A stretch of DNA of 64,000 nucleotides, taken from Mangrovivirga halotolerans. Its GTDB lineage: Bacteria > Bacteroidota > Bacteroidia > Cytophagales > Cyclobacteriaceae. The notes below the pieces were generated by a model that worked only from the letters and a program-made list of their open reading frames with translations, did no database searches and had not been told where the DNA came from. Location of the stretch: the NCBI RefSeq assembly GCF_026241165.1, contig NZ_JAPFQN010000006.1, positions 496,001 to 560,000 on the forward strand. The letters are read 5' to 3'. A program made the position numbers and the translations under genes. Below are positions 18,716 to 27,369 of this stretch, piece by piece. Position 1 is the stretch's first letter, and each line of letters opens with the position of its first letter.

Positions 18716-19216
18716 ATGAAATCATCAGGTGTAGTTTCTGTTTTGATTACCATGGCAACAATGTTATCATGCCAGGTTAATGAAGATGAAAAGAATAAAT
18801 TATCTGAGGTTCATGACCAAATGGAAAAAAACGAGTTGATAAAGATCTCCCGGGAGGACATCTATACCAAAGCACAGGAGCAATCAATAAAGATTGGGAG
18901 TGCCTTGAAAAATGCTGATCAAAACTTTTCAGTAGACTCCCTGGAAGAATTATATAATGCTCAAATAACTTTTATTCCTTTCGAAAACATGACTGAATTC
19001 ATTTCAGATTCAAATAATACAAAGAAAGAAATCGAAGTAATTGAAGCATATCTTTATCAATTAAATAATAATGGAGAGTTAGAAGACAATGTTCAGTATA
19101 TTAATAATGATACAGAGTTAACTTATGACTTTCCTGTTAACAATGACTCCATCAAAGGTGTATGGCATGCCAAGGTTAAAAGGAAGGAGATCATATTAAA
19201 CGAAATAAAAAAATAG
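18716..19216 (+). CDS. Small lipoprotein, last gene of the YfiR-sensor unit
   Basis: A 166-residue protein with a lipobox-like signal: SVLITMATMLSC places the lipidated Cys at about 19. The mature part is acidic, largely helical, and has no motif I recognise. It starts 9 bp after the sensor stop codon. Co-transcription with the YfiR-like and HAMP-sensor genes is therefore likely, and it may be a third, outer-membrane-anchored sensory component. That role is inference from position. Two good terminators follow. Confidence 0.75.
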   Translation: MKSSGVVSVLITMATMLSCQVNEDEKNKLSEVHDQMEKNELIKISREDIYTKAQEQSIKIGSALKNADQNFSVDSLEELYNAQITFIPFENMTEFISDSNNTKKEIEVIEAYLYQLNNNGELEDNVQYINNDTELTYDFPVNNDSIKGVWHAKVKRKEIILNEIKK

Positions 19217-19279
19217 AATTAGATTTTAGTTTATGAACCGCCTGAAATAGATTGACGGCTTTTGATTATAAAACTATAG

Positions 19280-19310
19280 ACCGAAGGAGTTCATCTTCTT
19301 CGGTTTTTTC
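19280..19310 (+). terminator. Intrinsic terminator after the YfiR-sensor-lipoprotein unit
   Basis: Arms ACCGAAGGAG / CTTCTTCGGT form a 10-bp stem with one G-U pair and a 5-nt loop, followed by a run of six T. It is oriented to stop + strand transcripts leaving the lipoprotein gene. Confidence 0.8.
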
Positions 19311-19457
19311 ATATAAAGATTGGGGTCATCTCACCCTTTTTACCTGGGAAACAACCACAAGTAATTAATCATCATGGGGTAGGCTTTTTCTTTATTCAAA
19401 ACACGAGACTTGATAAGTCTACTTTTATCGATTCATTTAGACACCCGACATTAAAAA

Positions 19458-19496
19458 TAAAAAAGGAGGAGTTAAATAATAACTCCTCCTTTTTTA
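19458..19496. terminator. Bidirectional intrinsic terminator before the NSS transporter gene end
   Basis: A 17-bp perfect stem (core AAAAGGAGGAGTTA / TAACTCCTCCTTTT, 5-nt loop) ends in T-runs on both strands. It lies 23 bp beyond the stop of the - strand transporter gene, so it mainly serves that transcript. Confidence 0.85.
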
Positions 19497-19518
19497 TAGG
19501 TTTAGACTTAATTAGGTA

Positions 19519-20925
19519 TCAATTTGTGAAATATTCTATTAAGTTAATTCCGAAATATACATCAGAAATTGTGAGTAGGAAAATCACACTTAACACAATA
19601 GGACACAGGTAGCAAACACAAAATGAAATGTATTTACTGAGGAATGAACCTCTGAATTTACCAGGAAAGCCTTCTTCGATTTCTGCCATAAGATTTTCCT
19701 TTTTCCATACATATGCTGCAAAAAGAGTAATTAACAATCCACCAAGAGGAAGGAATGTATTTGAACTCATATTTTCAATAAAGGTCATAAAGTCTATCGT
19801 GGTTCCCGAAGGATAAGTAATAAACTTATTTAAAGCAGGAACTGAACCCTGGCTTAACATTGATGGAATTCCAAGAAGAAAAATAAATCCAGCAATAATC
19901 CATACAGCCTTTGTTCTTTTCAACTTTAATTCATCTACACAAAAAGAAACAGGCACCTCTAATAACGAAACTGTTGAAGTTAATGCGGCAAAACTTAATA
20001 ATAAGAAGAATACACTTCCTACGATAATTCCCAGTGTTGGACCAAACGATTCAAATACTCCAGGTAGGGTAATGAATATTAATCCCGGACCTCCGTCTAC
20101 TCCTTCCATAGTTCCTCCGGTAATATATGCCACAAATGGGAACATCATTAAACCGGCAATGAATGCAATTCCGACATCCGTCATTGTAATAAAGGCGGCA
20201 GAACTAACAATGTTGTCTTTTTTACCTACGTAACTACCGTAAGTAATGAGCGCGCCCATACCTAGGGAAAGAGAAAAGAATGCCTGACCAAGAGCATTAA
20301 GAGCCACTTCAAGAGTGATCTCGCTGAAGTCAGGAATTAAGTAGAATGAAACCCCTTTCATTGCATTCTCTAAAGTAAATGAATAAGCAACCAGAGATAA
20401 TATTAATATCACTAAAACCGGCATCAGAATTTTTGAAGCTCTTTCAATACCACCAGAGATACCTTTAGAGACAATAAAAGCTGTTGCAAACATAAAAAGT
20501 GCACTCCATATGGATATTAAAACGGCGTTATTGGTGAAGATCCCAAATTGTTCTCCAATAGCGAAATTACCCTGAACCATTTCTATGAAATATCCCAAAG
20601 CCCAACCGGCAACAACATTATAGAATGAAAGAATAAAAACGCCACTTAAAATCCCTAGAAAACCGACAATCGCCCAGTTTTTGAATCCCAGGCTCTTAAA
20701 AGCGCCAACAGGGTTTAATTGAGTTTTTCTACCAATTGCTATTTCAGTTAGCATCACCGGGAAGCATAGAACAAAGCAAAAGATCAAATACATGATCAAA
20801 AAGGCTGCTCCACCACCTTCACCAACTTCGAAAGGAAACTTCCAAATGTTTCCCAGACCAACAGCAGAACCTGCTGCTGCTAAAATGAATCCTATCTTAC
20901 TCGAGAATCCGCTTCTTGTTGCCAT
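19519..20925 (-). CDS. Sodium-dependent transporter, neurotransmitter:sodium symporter (SNF) family
   Basis: A 468-residue inner-membrane protein with about 11-12 hydrophobic helices. The N-terminal signature GFILAAAGSAVGLGNIWKFP is the unwound TM1 region that binds sodium and substrate in LeuT-type transporters. GGGAAFLIMYLIFCFVLCFP follows as TM2. TM6, also broken in this fold, has AFFSLSLGMGALITYGSY. Family members carry amino acids or related amines; the substrate here is not deducible. The SDR gene lies 29 bp upstream on the same strand, probably in the same transcript. Confidence 0.95.
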   Translation of the reverse strand: MATRSGFSSKIGFILAAAGSAVGLGNIWKFPFEVGEGGGAAFLIMYLIFCFVLCFPVMLTEIAIGRKTQLNPVGAFKSLGFKNWAIVGFLGILSGVFILSFYNVVAGWALGYFIEMVQGNFAIGEQFGIFTNNAVLISIWSALFMFATAFIVSKGISGGIERASKILMPVLVILILSLVAYSFTLENAMKGVSFYLIPDFSEITLEVALNALGQAFFSLSLGMGALITYGSYVGKKDNIVSSAAFITMTDVGIAFIAGLMMFPFVAYITGGTMEGVDGGPGLIFITLPGVFESFGPTLGIIVGSVFFLLLSFAALTSTVSLLEVPVSFCVDELKLKRTKAVWIIAGFIFLLGIPSMLSQGSVPALNKFITYPSGTTIDFMTFIENMSSNTFLPLGGLLITLFAAYVWKKENLMAEIEEGFPGKFRGSFLSKYISFCVCYLCPIVLSVIFLLTISDVYFGINLIEYFTN

Positions 20926-20954
20926 TATTTTTATTAGGTTTTAGGTTGTTTTCT

Positions 20955-21713
20955 TTAATGTACATAACTACCGGCATTCACATCTATCGATGTTCCGGTC
21001 AGGTGATCGGCCTTTCCACTTAAAAGGAAAACAATTGTCGGAGATATGTCTCCGGGCTCGGTCAGGTTTTTTAATGCAATATCATCCAGTGCATAATTTT
21101 CACCATATTGATCAATGAAATCCTGAGCCATATCAGTTCTGGTAAACCCGGGAGCAATCTCGAATGCTTTAATGTCATCCTTACCATAAGCTCTGGCAAT
21201 TGTTTTTGTCAAAGAAACTAAAGCTCCTTTTGATGCTCCGTAAGCAAGGTAATCCGGGGTATCTCCGCGGTATGCTGCTCTGGAAGTGATATTAACAATT
21301 CTTCCTCCTGCCGCATTACAAAAAGTTTCAACTGCTAATTTGCATAGATAGGCAGTTGCCCGGGTATTAATTGCAAATGTCTTGTCCCAGTCTGATAACC
21401 ATTGATTATGGTCATCACTTTTTAAATCTGATGAAAATGCAACGCCGGCATTATTTACTAAACCGGTAAGAGGGTTGATTTCGTTAGCCTTATTCCAGGC
21501 TAATTTGATCTCTTCAGGATTAAGTAGATCGATTTTCAGGTAATTAAGAGTAGAAGGATAATCGCTTTTTAACTTTTCAAGTTCGTCTGATAATTTTGTA
21601 CTAACTGTAGAAACCCGTGCGCCGGAATTCAACAGATCTTTAACAATTGCCAGACCGATTCCCCTGCTTCCTCCTGTAACAAAAATGTGCTGATCTTCTA
21701 AATTAAGGTGCAT
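20955..21713 (-). CDS. SDR family oxidoreductase
   Basis: A classical short-chain dehydrogenase of 252 residues. The cofactor motif TGGSRGIGLA is at about 13-22 and NNAGV near 88. The catalytic Ser is in VNITSRAAYRG and the YGASK motif supplies Tyr and Lys. The C-terminal SGKADHLTGTSIDVNAG is usual for 3-oxoacyl-ACP-reductase-like members. The Arg in TGGSRG could favour NADPH, but the substrate is unknown. It precedes the NSS transporter gene on the same strand. Confidence 0.93.
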   Translation of the reverse strand: MHLNLEDQHIFVTGGSRGIGLAIVKDLLNSGARVSTVSTKLSDELEKLKSDYPSTLNYLKIDLLNPEEIKLAWNKANEINPLTGLVNNAGVAFSSDLKSDDHNQWLSDWDKTFAINTRATAYLCKLAVETFCNAAGGRIVNITSRAAYRGDTPDYLAYGASKGALVSLTKTIARAYGKDDIKAFEIAPGFTRTDMAQDFIDQYGENYALDDIALKNLTEPGDISPTIVFLLSGKADHLTGTSIDVNAGSYVH

Positions 21714-21874
21714 ATTTGCCTGAAAAAAAAATTACAATCTGTAAAGTGTTAAAATTTTTAATCTTATTCAAAGAATATTAGTATGAATTTTGCTGTTATC
21801 ACTTTAGTTAATTTATTCTCTGGGGAATTTTAAAATTAATAGTAAATTCCCTGTTCAATTAATTTTACTAAGCT

Positions 21875-22420
21875 ATGAGAAAAACTCAATTATTACTTGC
21901 GCTTATTTTTTTGTTATCAGCTTACGAAGGATTTTCACAGAAAAAATTCCCACAACTTAGTGGAAAAACCGTTGCTGATGAAAACGTAACGATTCCTTCT
22001 GATACAAAAGGAAAATTCACACTTGTAGGTCTTGCTTACAGCCAGAAAGCAGAAGATGATTTGAATACGTGGTTTCAGCCGGTGTATGACAGATTTGTTG
22101 CTGATGCAGGAGCGGGCTTATTCTCTGATTTTATGTATGACATTAATGTTTATTTTGTACCAATGTTTACTGGCGTAAAATCAGCTAGTGCCGGGGCTGC
22201 AATGAATAAGGCAGAAAAAGAACTTGATCCGGAACTTCATCCTCATGTGTTGTTTTACAAGGGGTCGCTAAAAGAATATGAAGATTCGTTAAAACTTAAA
22301 AACAAGAAGAAGCCATATGTATTTGTCTTGGATAAAAACGGCCGAATTGTTTATGAAACATCCGGACCGTGTACTTCGTCTAAGCTACAAGAAATAGAAA
22401 ACATCGTTAGTGCGGATTGA
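21875..22420 (+). CDS. Exported thioredoxin-fold protein without CxxC
   Basis: A 181-residue protein with a signal peptide (about 1-22, ending GFSQ). The mature part resembles AhpC/TlpA-like folds: FPQLSGKTVADENVTIP, then GKFTLVGLAYSQKAEDDLNTW where a thioredoxin would have its active site, and KKPYVFVLDKNGRIVYETSG as the late beta-hairpin. No CxxC exists; the only Cys is near the C-terminus (GPCTSS). It is therefore probably a structural or binding protein and not an oxidoreductase. The assignment rests on pattern only. A small gene follows after 1 bp. Confidence 0.65.
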   Translation: MRKTQLLLALIFLLSAYEGFSQKKFPQLSGKTVADENVTIPSDTKGKFTLVGLAYSQKAEDDLNTWFQPVYDRFVADAGAGLFSDFMYDINVYFVPMFTGVKSASAGAAMNKAEKELDPELHPHVLFYKGSLKEYEDSLKLKNKKKPYVFVLDKNGRIVYETSGPCTSSKLQEIENIVSAD

Positions 22421-22421
22421 T

Positions 22422-22652
22422 ATGGCAAAAAGTGAACTACATATGAGCTTCAATGCTCTAAGAGTCGGAAATCATTATAAAGTAAAAAATTTCGGAGAGG
22501 AATATATTTTTGAAGTTACCGAAAGAGTAGGGGAGCAGAATTACAAATGTAAAGATGTGGTTTCACTGGAAACATTCGAGTTTGAGGAAATCATTCGATA
22601 TGGAAAAGGAAAAGATTTTGATATCGATGAATACAAACCGTATTTGAAATAA
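22422..22652 (+). CDS. Small conserved-looking protein, SH3-like
   Basis: A 76-residue protein rich in short beta strands (NHYKVKNFGEEYIFEVTERV, YKCKDVVSLETFEFEEIIRY), suggesting a small SH3-like barrel. No function is recognised. The ATG at 22422 is preferred to an in-frame GTG 12 bp upstream that would overlap the preceding gene. It is one base after the stop codon of the exported thioredoxin-like gene and ends at a terminator hairpin. It is therefore very probably the second gene of a bicistronic unit. Confidence 0.7.
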   Translation: MAKSELHMSFNALRVGNHYKVKNFGEEYIFEVTERVGEQNYKCKDVVSLETFEFEEIIRYGKGKDFDIDEYKPYLK

Positions 22653-22653
22653 G

Positions 22654-23112
22654 TTATTGGGGTCCTGAATACAGGGCCTCTATTTTTTTTACCACCTCTT
22701 CAACAGCTGGACATACTGCTGTGTTTTTTAAAGTCAGGTTAAGGATTTGATGCTGTCTTTTTCGGTCTGTATGAGGATATTCTTTACAGGCTGTAGGCCG
22801 ACTTTCATAAACTATACATTTATTATCGTAACCTAAAAAAGGACAAGGGGCTTCATTCAGAACGTAATCACCTTCACTGTCCTTATAGAGGTAGGTGTCA
22901 ATAAATTCGCCGCGCTTCATTTTTAAAGTTTTGGAAAGACGATTTATATCGGCATCATAAAATATCGGACTTGTAGTTTTACAACAATTTGCACATTCAA
23001 GACAATCGATCGTTTCGAAAGCTTCATCATGAAATTGCTTGAAGTCCTGATCAAGTGATTTTGGTTTGCTCTTTTTTAATTTTCTGAAAAGCTGCTTTCT
23101 CTCTTTGCTCAT
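22654..23112 (-). CDS. YkgJ family cysteine cluster protein
   Basis: The 152-residue protein carries the CxxxCxxCC cluster CLECANCC at about 38-45. It also has the later CPFL...CIVYESRPTACKEYP cysteines typical of the YkgJ/UPF0153 zinc- or iron-cluster proteins. The N-terminus is lysine-rich. The biochemical function of the family is not established. It starts directly after the stop codon of the oxidase subunit III gene (no gap), so the two are one transcript. This may hint at metal handling for a membrane oxidase. Confidence 0.9.
   Translation of the reverse strand: MSKERKQLFRKLKKSKPKSLDQDFKQFHDEAFETIDCLECANCCKTTSPIFYDADINRLSKTLKMKRGEFIDTYLYKDSEGDYVLNEAPCPFLGYDNKCIVYESRPTACKEYPHTDRKRQHQILNLTLKNTAVCPAVEEVVKKIEALYSGPQ
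22659..22690 (+). terminator. Intrinsic terminator after the exported thioredoxin-like gene pair
   Basis: A 9-bp stem (GGGGTCCTG / CAGGGCCTC with two G-U pairs, 4-nt loop AATA) is followed by TATTTTTTTT. It stops + strand transcription and lies within the 3' end of the convergent YkgJ gene. Confidence 0.75.
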
Positions 23113-23751
23113 TTACACTAAAAACATCACTATAAATGTTCCTAAAATTATAAACCAGGAAACATCCATAAATACCCAGAATGCATGGAGCAAAGATAAC
23201 TTCATTTTTTGAAAGGGATTTGTAAAATAGATTAACTTTTCAACCGGATCTGACAAGCTAGTAAGAGAATTGATAAATAAGGCGATCATGAAGACAAGTC
23301 CGGCAATTATATGTATCAGATGCAGGCCGCTGAGCAAATAAAGTAAAGTTTCTACCGCCTGTCCATCAAAATAAACTTCATCATTAAAAAGATTCATCCA
23401 GGCAAATAGTTGAGATACCCCAAAAAGAGTAGTAAATAATATCCCAAACCCGAGATAACGCTTTAAATTCAGGTCATTCTCTTTTTCAAAAAAACCGGGT
23501 AGCCTTGCAATAAAATAATGAGAGAAAACCAGAAAACCGGTGCTGATATAAAATGTTACTGGCAGATTGATTGGTTTGGCAGAATGCTCGGAGCTCACAA
23601 ATAGTACGACCAGAAGGAAAATAAATATTATCGAAGATCCAAAAATTGACAGGTAAGTAATGGTTTGGTATGGATGAAGCGACTCTATCTTTTCAAATGT
23701 AGATAGCGCTGAATTTTTATCCGCATCCGTCTTATAGACTTTACCTTTCAT
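23113..23751 (-). CDS. Heme-copper oxidase subunit III-like membrane protein, solitary
   Basis: A 212-residue protein with five predicted membrane helices, the first at about 32-54. The pattern is that of bacterial cytochrome c oxidase subunit III: LLSGLHLIHIIAGLVFMI and the C-terminal LLHAFWVFMDVSWFIILGT. The usual YWHFVDVVW motif has W-V-F in place of W-H-F. No subunit I, II or IV genes are near, so it either completes an oxidase encoded elsewhere or has another role. It is transcribed with the cysteine-cluster gene that follows immediately. Confidence 0.85.
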   Translation of the reverse strand: MKGKVYKTDADKNSALSTFEKIESLHPYQTITYLSIFGSSIIFIFLLVVLFVSSEHSAKPINLPVTFYISTGFLVFSHYFIARLPGFFEKENDLNLKRYLGFGILFTTLFGVSQLFAWMNLFNDEVYFDGQAVETLLYLLSGLHLIHIIAGLVFMIALFINSLTSLSDPVEKLIYFTNPFQKMKLSLLHAFWVFMDVSWFIILGTFIVMFLV

Positions 23752-24000
23752 ACATATATTACCAATAAATTATTTAATTGTTTCGGCTTAATTAATTTAC
23801 ATTAATTATCCCACCTAAACATATATGTAAAGCATAAAAATTTTCTGGTTCTGGAAGATTTTAGAAAACCTTTGGCTTTGTGAGTCGTTGTTTCTCAGGT
23901 ATTATAAGCAAATTTGCAACAATCACTTACCTGCTACTGATGTGAAAGCCATCGGGGCGGGCTTTAGTCGTTATTAATTTTTGAAATAAAAAAAGTTATT

Positions 24001-27000
24001 GTGAAGGCATCTTCATTCCTAAAACTATACAGAGAAAGCAGCGAGGTTAATGCTGTAGCAGAAGCTATAAAGCCAAACGAAAGTTTAAACATTCAATTGA
24101 AAGGCGTTAGTGGCAGTCTGGATGCAGTGATCTTTTCAGCTGTATTTATGCATAATAAGCAAAACCACCTGTTGGTTTTACATGATAAGGAGGAGGCAGC
24201 CTATTTTCATACTGACTTAAAAAACTTTTTCCCGGATAAGGACATCTTGTTTTTTCCTACTTCATATAAAAGACCTTACAGTTTTGATGAAACTGAAAAC
24301 GCAAACATATTGCGCCGTGCTGAAGTACTGAACAGGATGAATCATAAATCCCCTTCTGGAGAAATAATCGTTACCTACCCAGAAGCGCTTACCGAAAAAG
24401 TTATTAATAAAAGGTCCTTGTTGAAAAACACCTGGTCTGCTTCTGAAGGTGATTCTGTTGATATCGATACACTAAGTGAGCTATTGGTTTCTTATGATTT
24501 CGAACGGACTGATTTCGTTTATGAAGCCGGACAATTTGCAGTCAGGGGAGGAATTATTGATATTTTTTCTTTTGCACATGATTTGCCCTTCAGGATAGAG
24601 CTTTTCGGAGATGAAATTGATAGCATAAGAACTTTCGATCCTGAAACTCAAACTTCTCAGGAAAATGTAAAAACATTAAATATTATTCCAAACGTTCAAA
24701 CCAGGCTTTTGGAAGAAACGAGGCAATCCATACTTGAGTTTTTACCACGAAACCTGAAAGTATGGATAAAAGATGTTTCCCAGGTTTTAGACACTGTTGA
24801 TGCTTATTATAAAAAAGCAACAGAAGATTTCGATAGTGTTTTGAAACAATCAATGGGAACTAAGGTGGTGCTCGACCCAAAAGATCTTTTCGAACAAAAA
24901 AATTCTTTTCTCGAACACCTGAATACTTTTCCTGTAATTGAGTTTGGCAACAGGTTTTATTTTGAAGATGCTTTAACTATCAATTATGAATCTGAATCTC
25001 AACCAAGCATGAATAAGAATTTCACTTTGCTTGGTGATACCTTACTTGACTATCAGCAGAAAGGATATTCAAATTTTGTAATTGCAGAATCCCAGCGTCA
25101 GATTGAACGCCTACACAATATATTTGATGAGATCGATCCATTAATAAAGTTTGAAGATGTCACTGCAGGTATAAGACAAGGTTACATAGATAAAATTCTC
25201 CGAATAACCTGTTTTACCGATCACCAGATATTTGAGAGATATCACCGATTTAAAGTAAAAGACAGACATTCTAAATCTAAAGCATTAACTCTTCGGGAAT
25301 TGTACACTTTACAACCTGGAGACTTCGTAACGCATATAGACTATGGCATCGGAAGGTTTGCCGGCCTGGAAAAAGTTGATGTGGGAGGGAATGAACAAGA
25401 GGCTATCAGGTTGATCTACCGGGACAACGATCTTTTATACGTTTCCATTCACTCAATTCATAAGATCTCAAAATATTCCGGTAAAGAAGGAACACCGCCG
25501 GTAGTATCCAAACTAGGATCGCAGGAATGGGAAAACAAGAAAAAAAGAGTGAAGAAAAAGGTTATTGATATTGCTGATGACCTAATTCAATTATATGCCA
25601 AAAGAAAAGCCACTGAAGGAACAGCTTTTAACAAGGATAACTATTTACAAGCAGAGCTGGAATCTTCTTTCATTTACCAGGACACACCAGACCAGGCAAA
25701 AGCAACGGCAGATGTAAAAGCAGATATGGAAGAACCTCATCCGATGGACAGGCTTGTTTGTGGGGATGTAGGTTTTGGTAAAACTGAAGTTGCAATCAGA
25801 GCAGCGTTTAAAGCAGTGAATGATGGTAAGCAGGTAGCTATTCTGGTTCCTACCACTATTCTTGCAATGCAGCATTATCACACATTATCCGAAAGATTGA
25901 AAGAGTTTCCTGTAGTAATCGATTATATCAATAGATTCAGGACGACAAAAGATATTAAACAGATACTGAAAGAAACCGAAGAAGGTAAGGTCGATATTCT
26001 TATCGGAACCCACAGAATTGTAAATAAAGACGTTAAGTTCAAAGATATTGGACTTCTGGTAATCGATGAGGAACAAAAATTTGGTGTTAAAGTAAAGGAG
26101 AAGCTGAAGGAATTCAGAGTAAATGTTGATGTACTCACACTGACAGCTACTCCGATACCAAGAACTCTTCATTTCTCTTTAATGGGAGCCAGGGACTTAA
26201 GTATTATCCAGACTCCACCACCAAACAGGCAACCGGTGACTACTGAACTTCATACTTTTAACGAAGATATTATCCGGGATGCTGTGAGTTATGAACTTAG
26301 AAGAGGAGGACAGGTTTTTTTCGTTCATAACCGTGTAAATGATATCGAATCTGTAGCAAACATTGTATTAAAACTAGTACCGGATGCAAGAATTGGCATT
26401 GCCCATGGCCAGATGCAGGGACATCAATTGGAAAAGGCAATGTTGAGATTTATAGAGGGAGAATATGATGTGCTGGTGTCAACCAACATTATTGAAGCCG
26501 GGCTCGATATTCCAAATGCAAATACTATCATAATTAATCAGGCACATATGTTTGGTCTTTCAGACTTGCATCAAATGCGAGGAAGGGTAGGGCGTAGTAA
26601 TAAAAAGGCTTTTTGTTATTTATTGACTCCACCAACAATCGGCCTTTCAACAGAAGCCAGAAAAAGACTGAGTACACTTGAAGAGTTTTCAGATCTTGGA
26701 GACGGGTTTAAAGTAGCTATGCGTGATCTTGATATTAGAGGAGCCGGAAATTTGCTTGGATCAGAGCAAAGTGGGTTTATCACGGATCTTGGATTTGACA
26801 CTTACCACAAGATTCTGGATGAGGCTATACAAGAGCTTAAGGAGAAAAAATATAAAGACCTGTTTGAAAAAGAACTTTCAGAGAAAGTTAAAAATCTTGT
26901 TCCGGATTCCAATATTGAGACAGATATGGAAATTCTTATTCCTGAAGATTATGTTTCTAATATCGCAGAAAGGCTTAGTCTCTATAATCAGGCTGATAAC

Positions 27001-27369
27001 CTGAAAACACAAGAAGAGCTCGATAATTTTGAAAGCAATTTAAGAGACCGGTTCGGCCCATTACCTGAAAGTGTTAAATCTTTGCTGGAGACAGTGGAAT
27101 TAAGATGGATGGCTCAACAGCTTGGCTTTGAAAAAGTAAATCTAAAAAATGGTGCGATTAAGGCATTTTGTCCACCATCAGATAGGGAAGAATATTATAA
27201 TTCCGCAATTTTCGGATCAATCATTGGGTTTATTCAGCAAAATCCAAGGTTTTGCCGCATGAAGGAAACAGGAAAGCGCCTGGTATTAACAATACAGGAT
27301 GTTGATTCGGTATCTAAAGCAAAAGAAATTATGAAACAGATGATGCCGCAAGCAGTTGAAACACCTTAA
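24001..27369 (+). CDS. mfd: Transcription-repair coupling factor Mfd
   Basis: Mfd displaces stalled RNA polymerase at DNA lesions and recruits UvrA. Its 1122 residues match the family. UvrB-homology modules cover about 1-340 (FFPTSYKRPYSFDETENANI). The CarD-like RNA-polymerase-interacting domain starts near 430 (LQPGDFVTHIDYGIGRF). The RecG-like translocase has Walker A GDVGFGKTE at about 588, DEEQ at about 689, TATPIPRTL as motif III, and GRVGRSNKKAFCYLL as motif VI. The TRCF C-terminal domain ends it. The start codon is GTG. It overlaps the convergent DsbA-like gene by 4 bp. Confidence 0.98.
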   Translation: MKASSFLKLYRESSEVNAVAEAIKPNESLNIQLKGVSGSLDAVIFSAVFMHNKQNHLLVLHDKEEAAYFHTDLKNFFPDKDILFFPTSYKRPYSFDETENANILRRAEVLNRMNHKSPSGEIIVTYPEALTEKVINKRSLLKNTWSASEGDSVDIDTLSELLVSYDFERTDFVYEAGQFAVRGGIIDIFSFAHDLPFRIELFGDEIDSIRTFDPETQTSQENVKTLNIIPNVQTRLLEETRQSILEFLPRNLKVWIKDVSQVLDTVDAYYKKATEDFDSVLKQSMGTKVVLDPKDLFEQKNSFLEHLNTFPVIEFGNRFYFEDALTINYESESQPSMNKNFTLLGDTLLDYQQKGYSNFVIAESQRQIERLHNIFDEIDPLIKFEDVTAGIRQGYIDKILRITCFTDHQIFERYHRFKVKDRHSKSKALTLRELYTLQPGDFVTHIDYGIGRFAGLEKVDVGGNEQEAIRLIYRDNDLLYVSIHSIHKISKYSGKEGTPPVVSKLGSQEWENKKKRVKKKVIDIADDLIQLYAKRKATEGTAFNKDNYLQAELESSFIYQDTPDQAKATADVKADMEEPHPMDRLVCGDVGFGKTEVAIRAAFKAVNDGKQVAILVPTTILAMQHYHTLSERLKEFPVVIDYINRFRTTKDIKQILKETEEGKVDILIGTHRIVNKDVKFKDIGLLVIDEEQKFGVKVKEKLKEFRVNVDVLTLTATPIPRTLHFSLMGARDLSIIQTPPPNRQPVTTELHTFNEDIIRDAVSYELRRGGQVFFVHNRVNDIESVANIVLKLVPDARIGIAHGQMQGHQLEKAMLRFIEGEYDVLVSTNIIEAGLDIPNANTIIINQAHMFGLSDLHQMRGRVGRSNKKAFCYLLTPPTIGLSTEARKRLSTLEEFSDLGDGFKVAMRDLDIRGAGNLLGSEQSGFITDLGFDTYHKILDEAIQELKEKKYKDLFEKELSEKVKNLVPDSNIETDMEILIPEDYVSNIAERLSLYNQADNLKTQEELDNFESNLRDRFGPLPESVKSLLETVELRWMAQQLGFEKVNLKNGAIKAFCPPSDREEYYNSAIFGSIIGFIQQNPRFCRMKETGKRLVLTIQDVDSVSKAKEIMKQMMPQAVETP

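Larger units (their letters stand above)
19217..19518. other. 302-bp intergenic region with three hairpins, no gene
   Basis: No open frame with coding character was found. The region holds a 10-bp stem with a T-run (19280-19310), a small AGACTT-GAT-AAGTCT hairpin (19406-19420) and a 17-bp stem (19458-19496). These hairpins are enough to explain it as a termination region between converging operons. A small RNA cannot be excluded, but I see no promoter for one. Confidence 0.6.

Noticed and set aside
23908-23917. GCAAATTTGC palindrome upstream of mfd as an operator
   Set aside because: Short AT-rich palindromes of 10 bp are expected by chance in such DNA and no regulator links to it.
23941-23970. 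AAAGCC/GGCTTT hairpin before the mfd GTG start as a riboswitch or ncRNA
   Set aside because: It is a single 6-bp stem with no conserved riboswitch core that I can recognise; it could be a leader hairpin at most.
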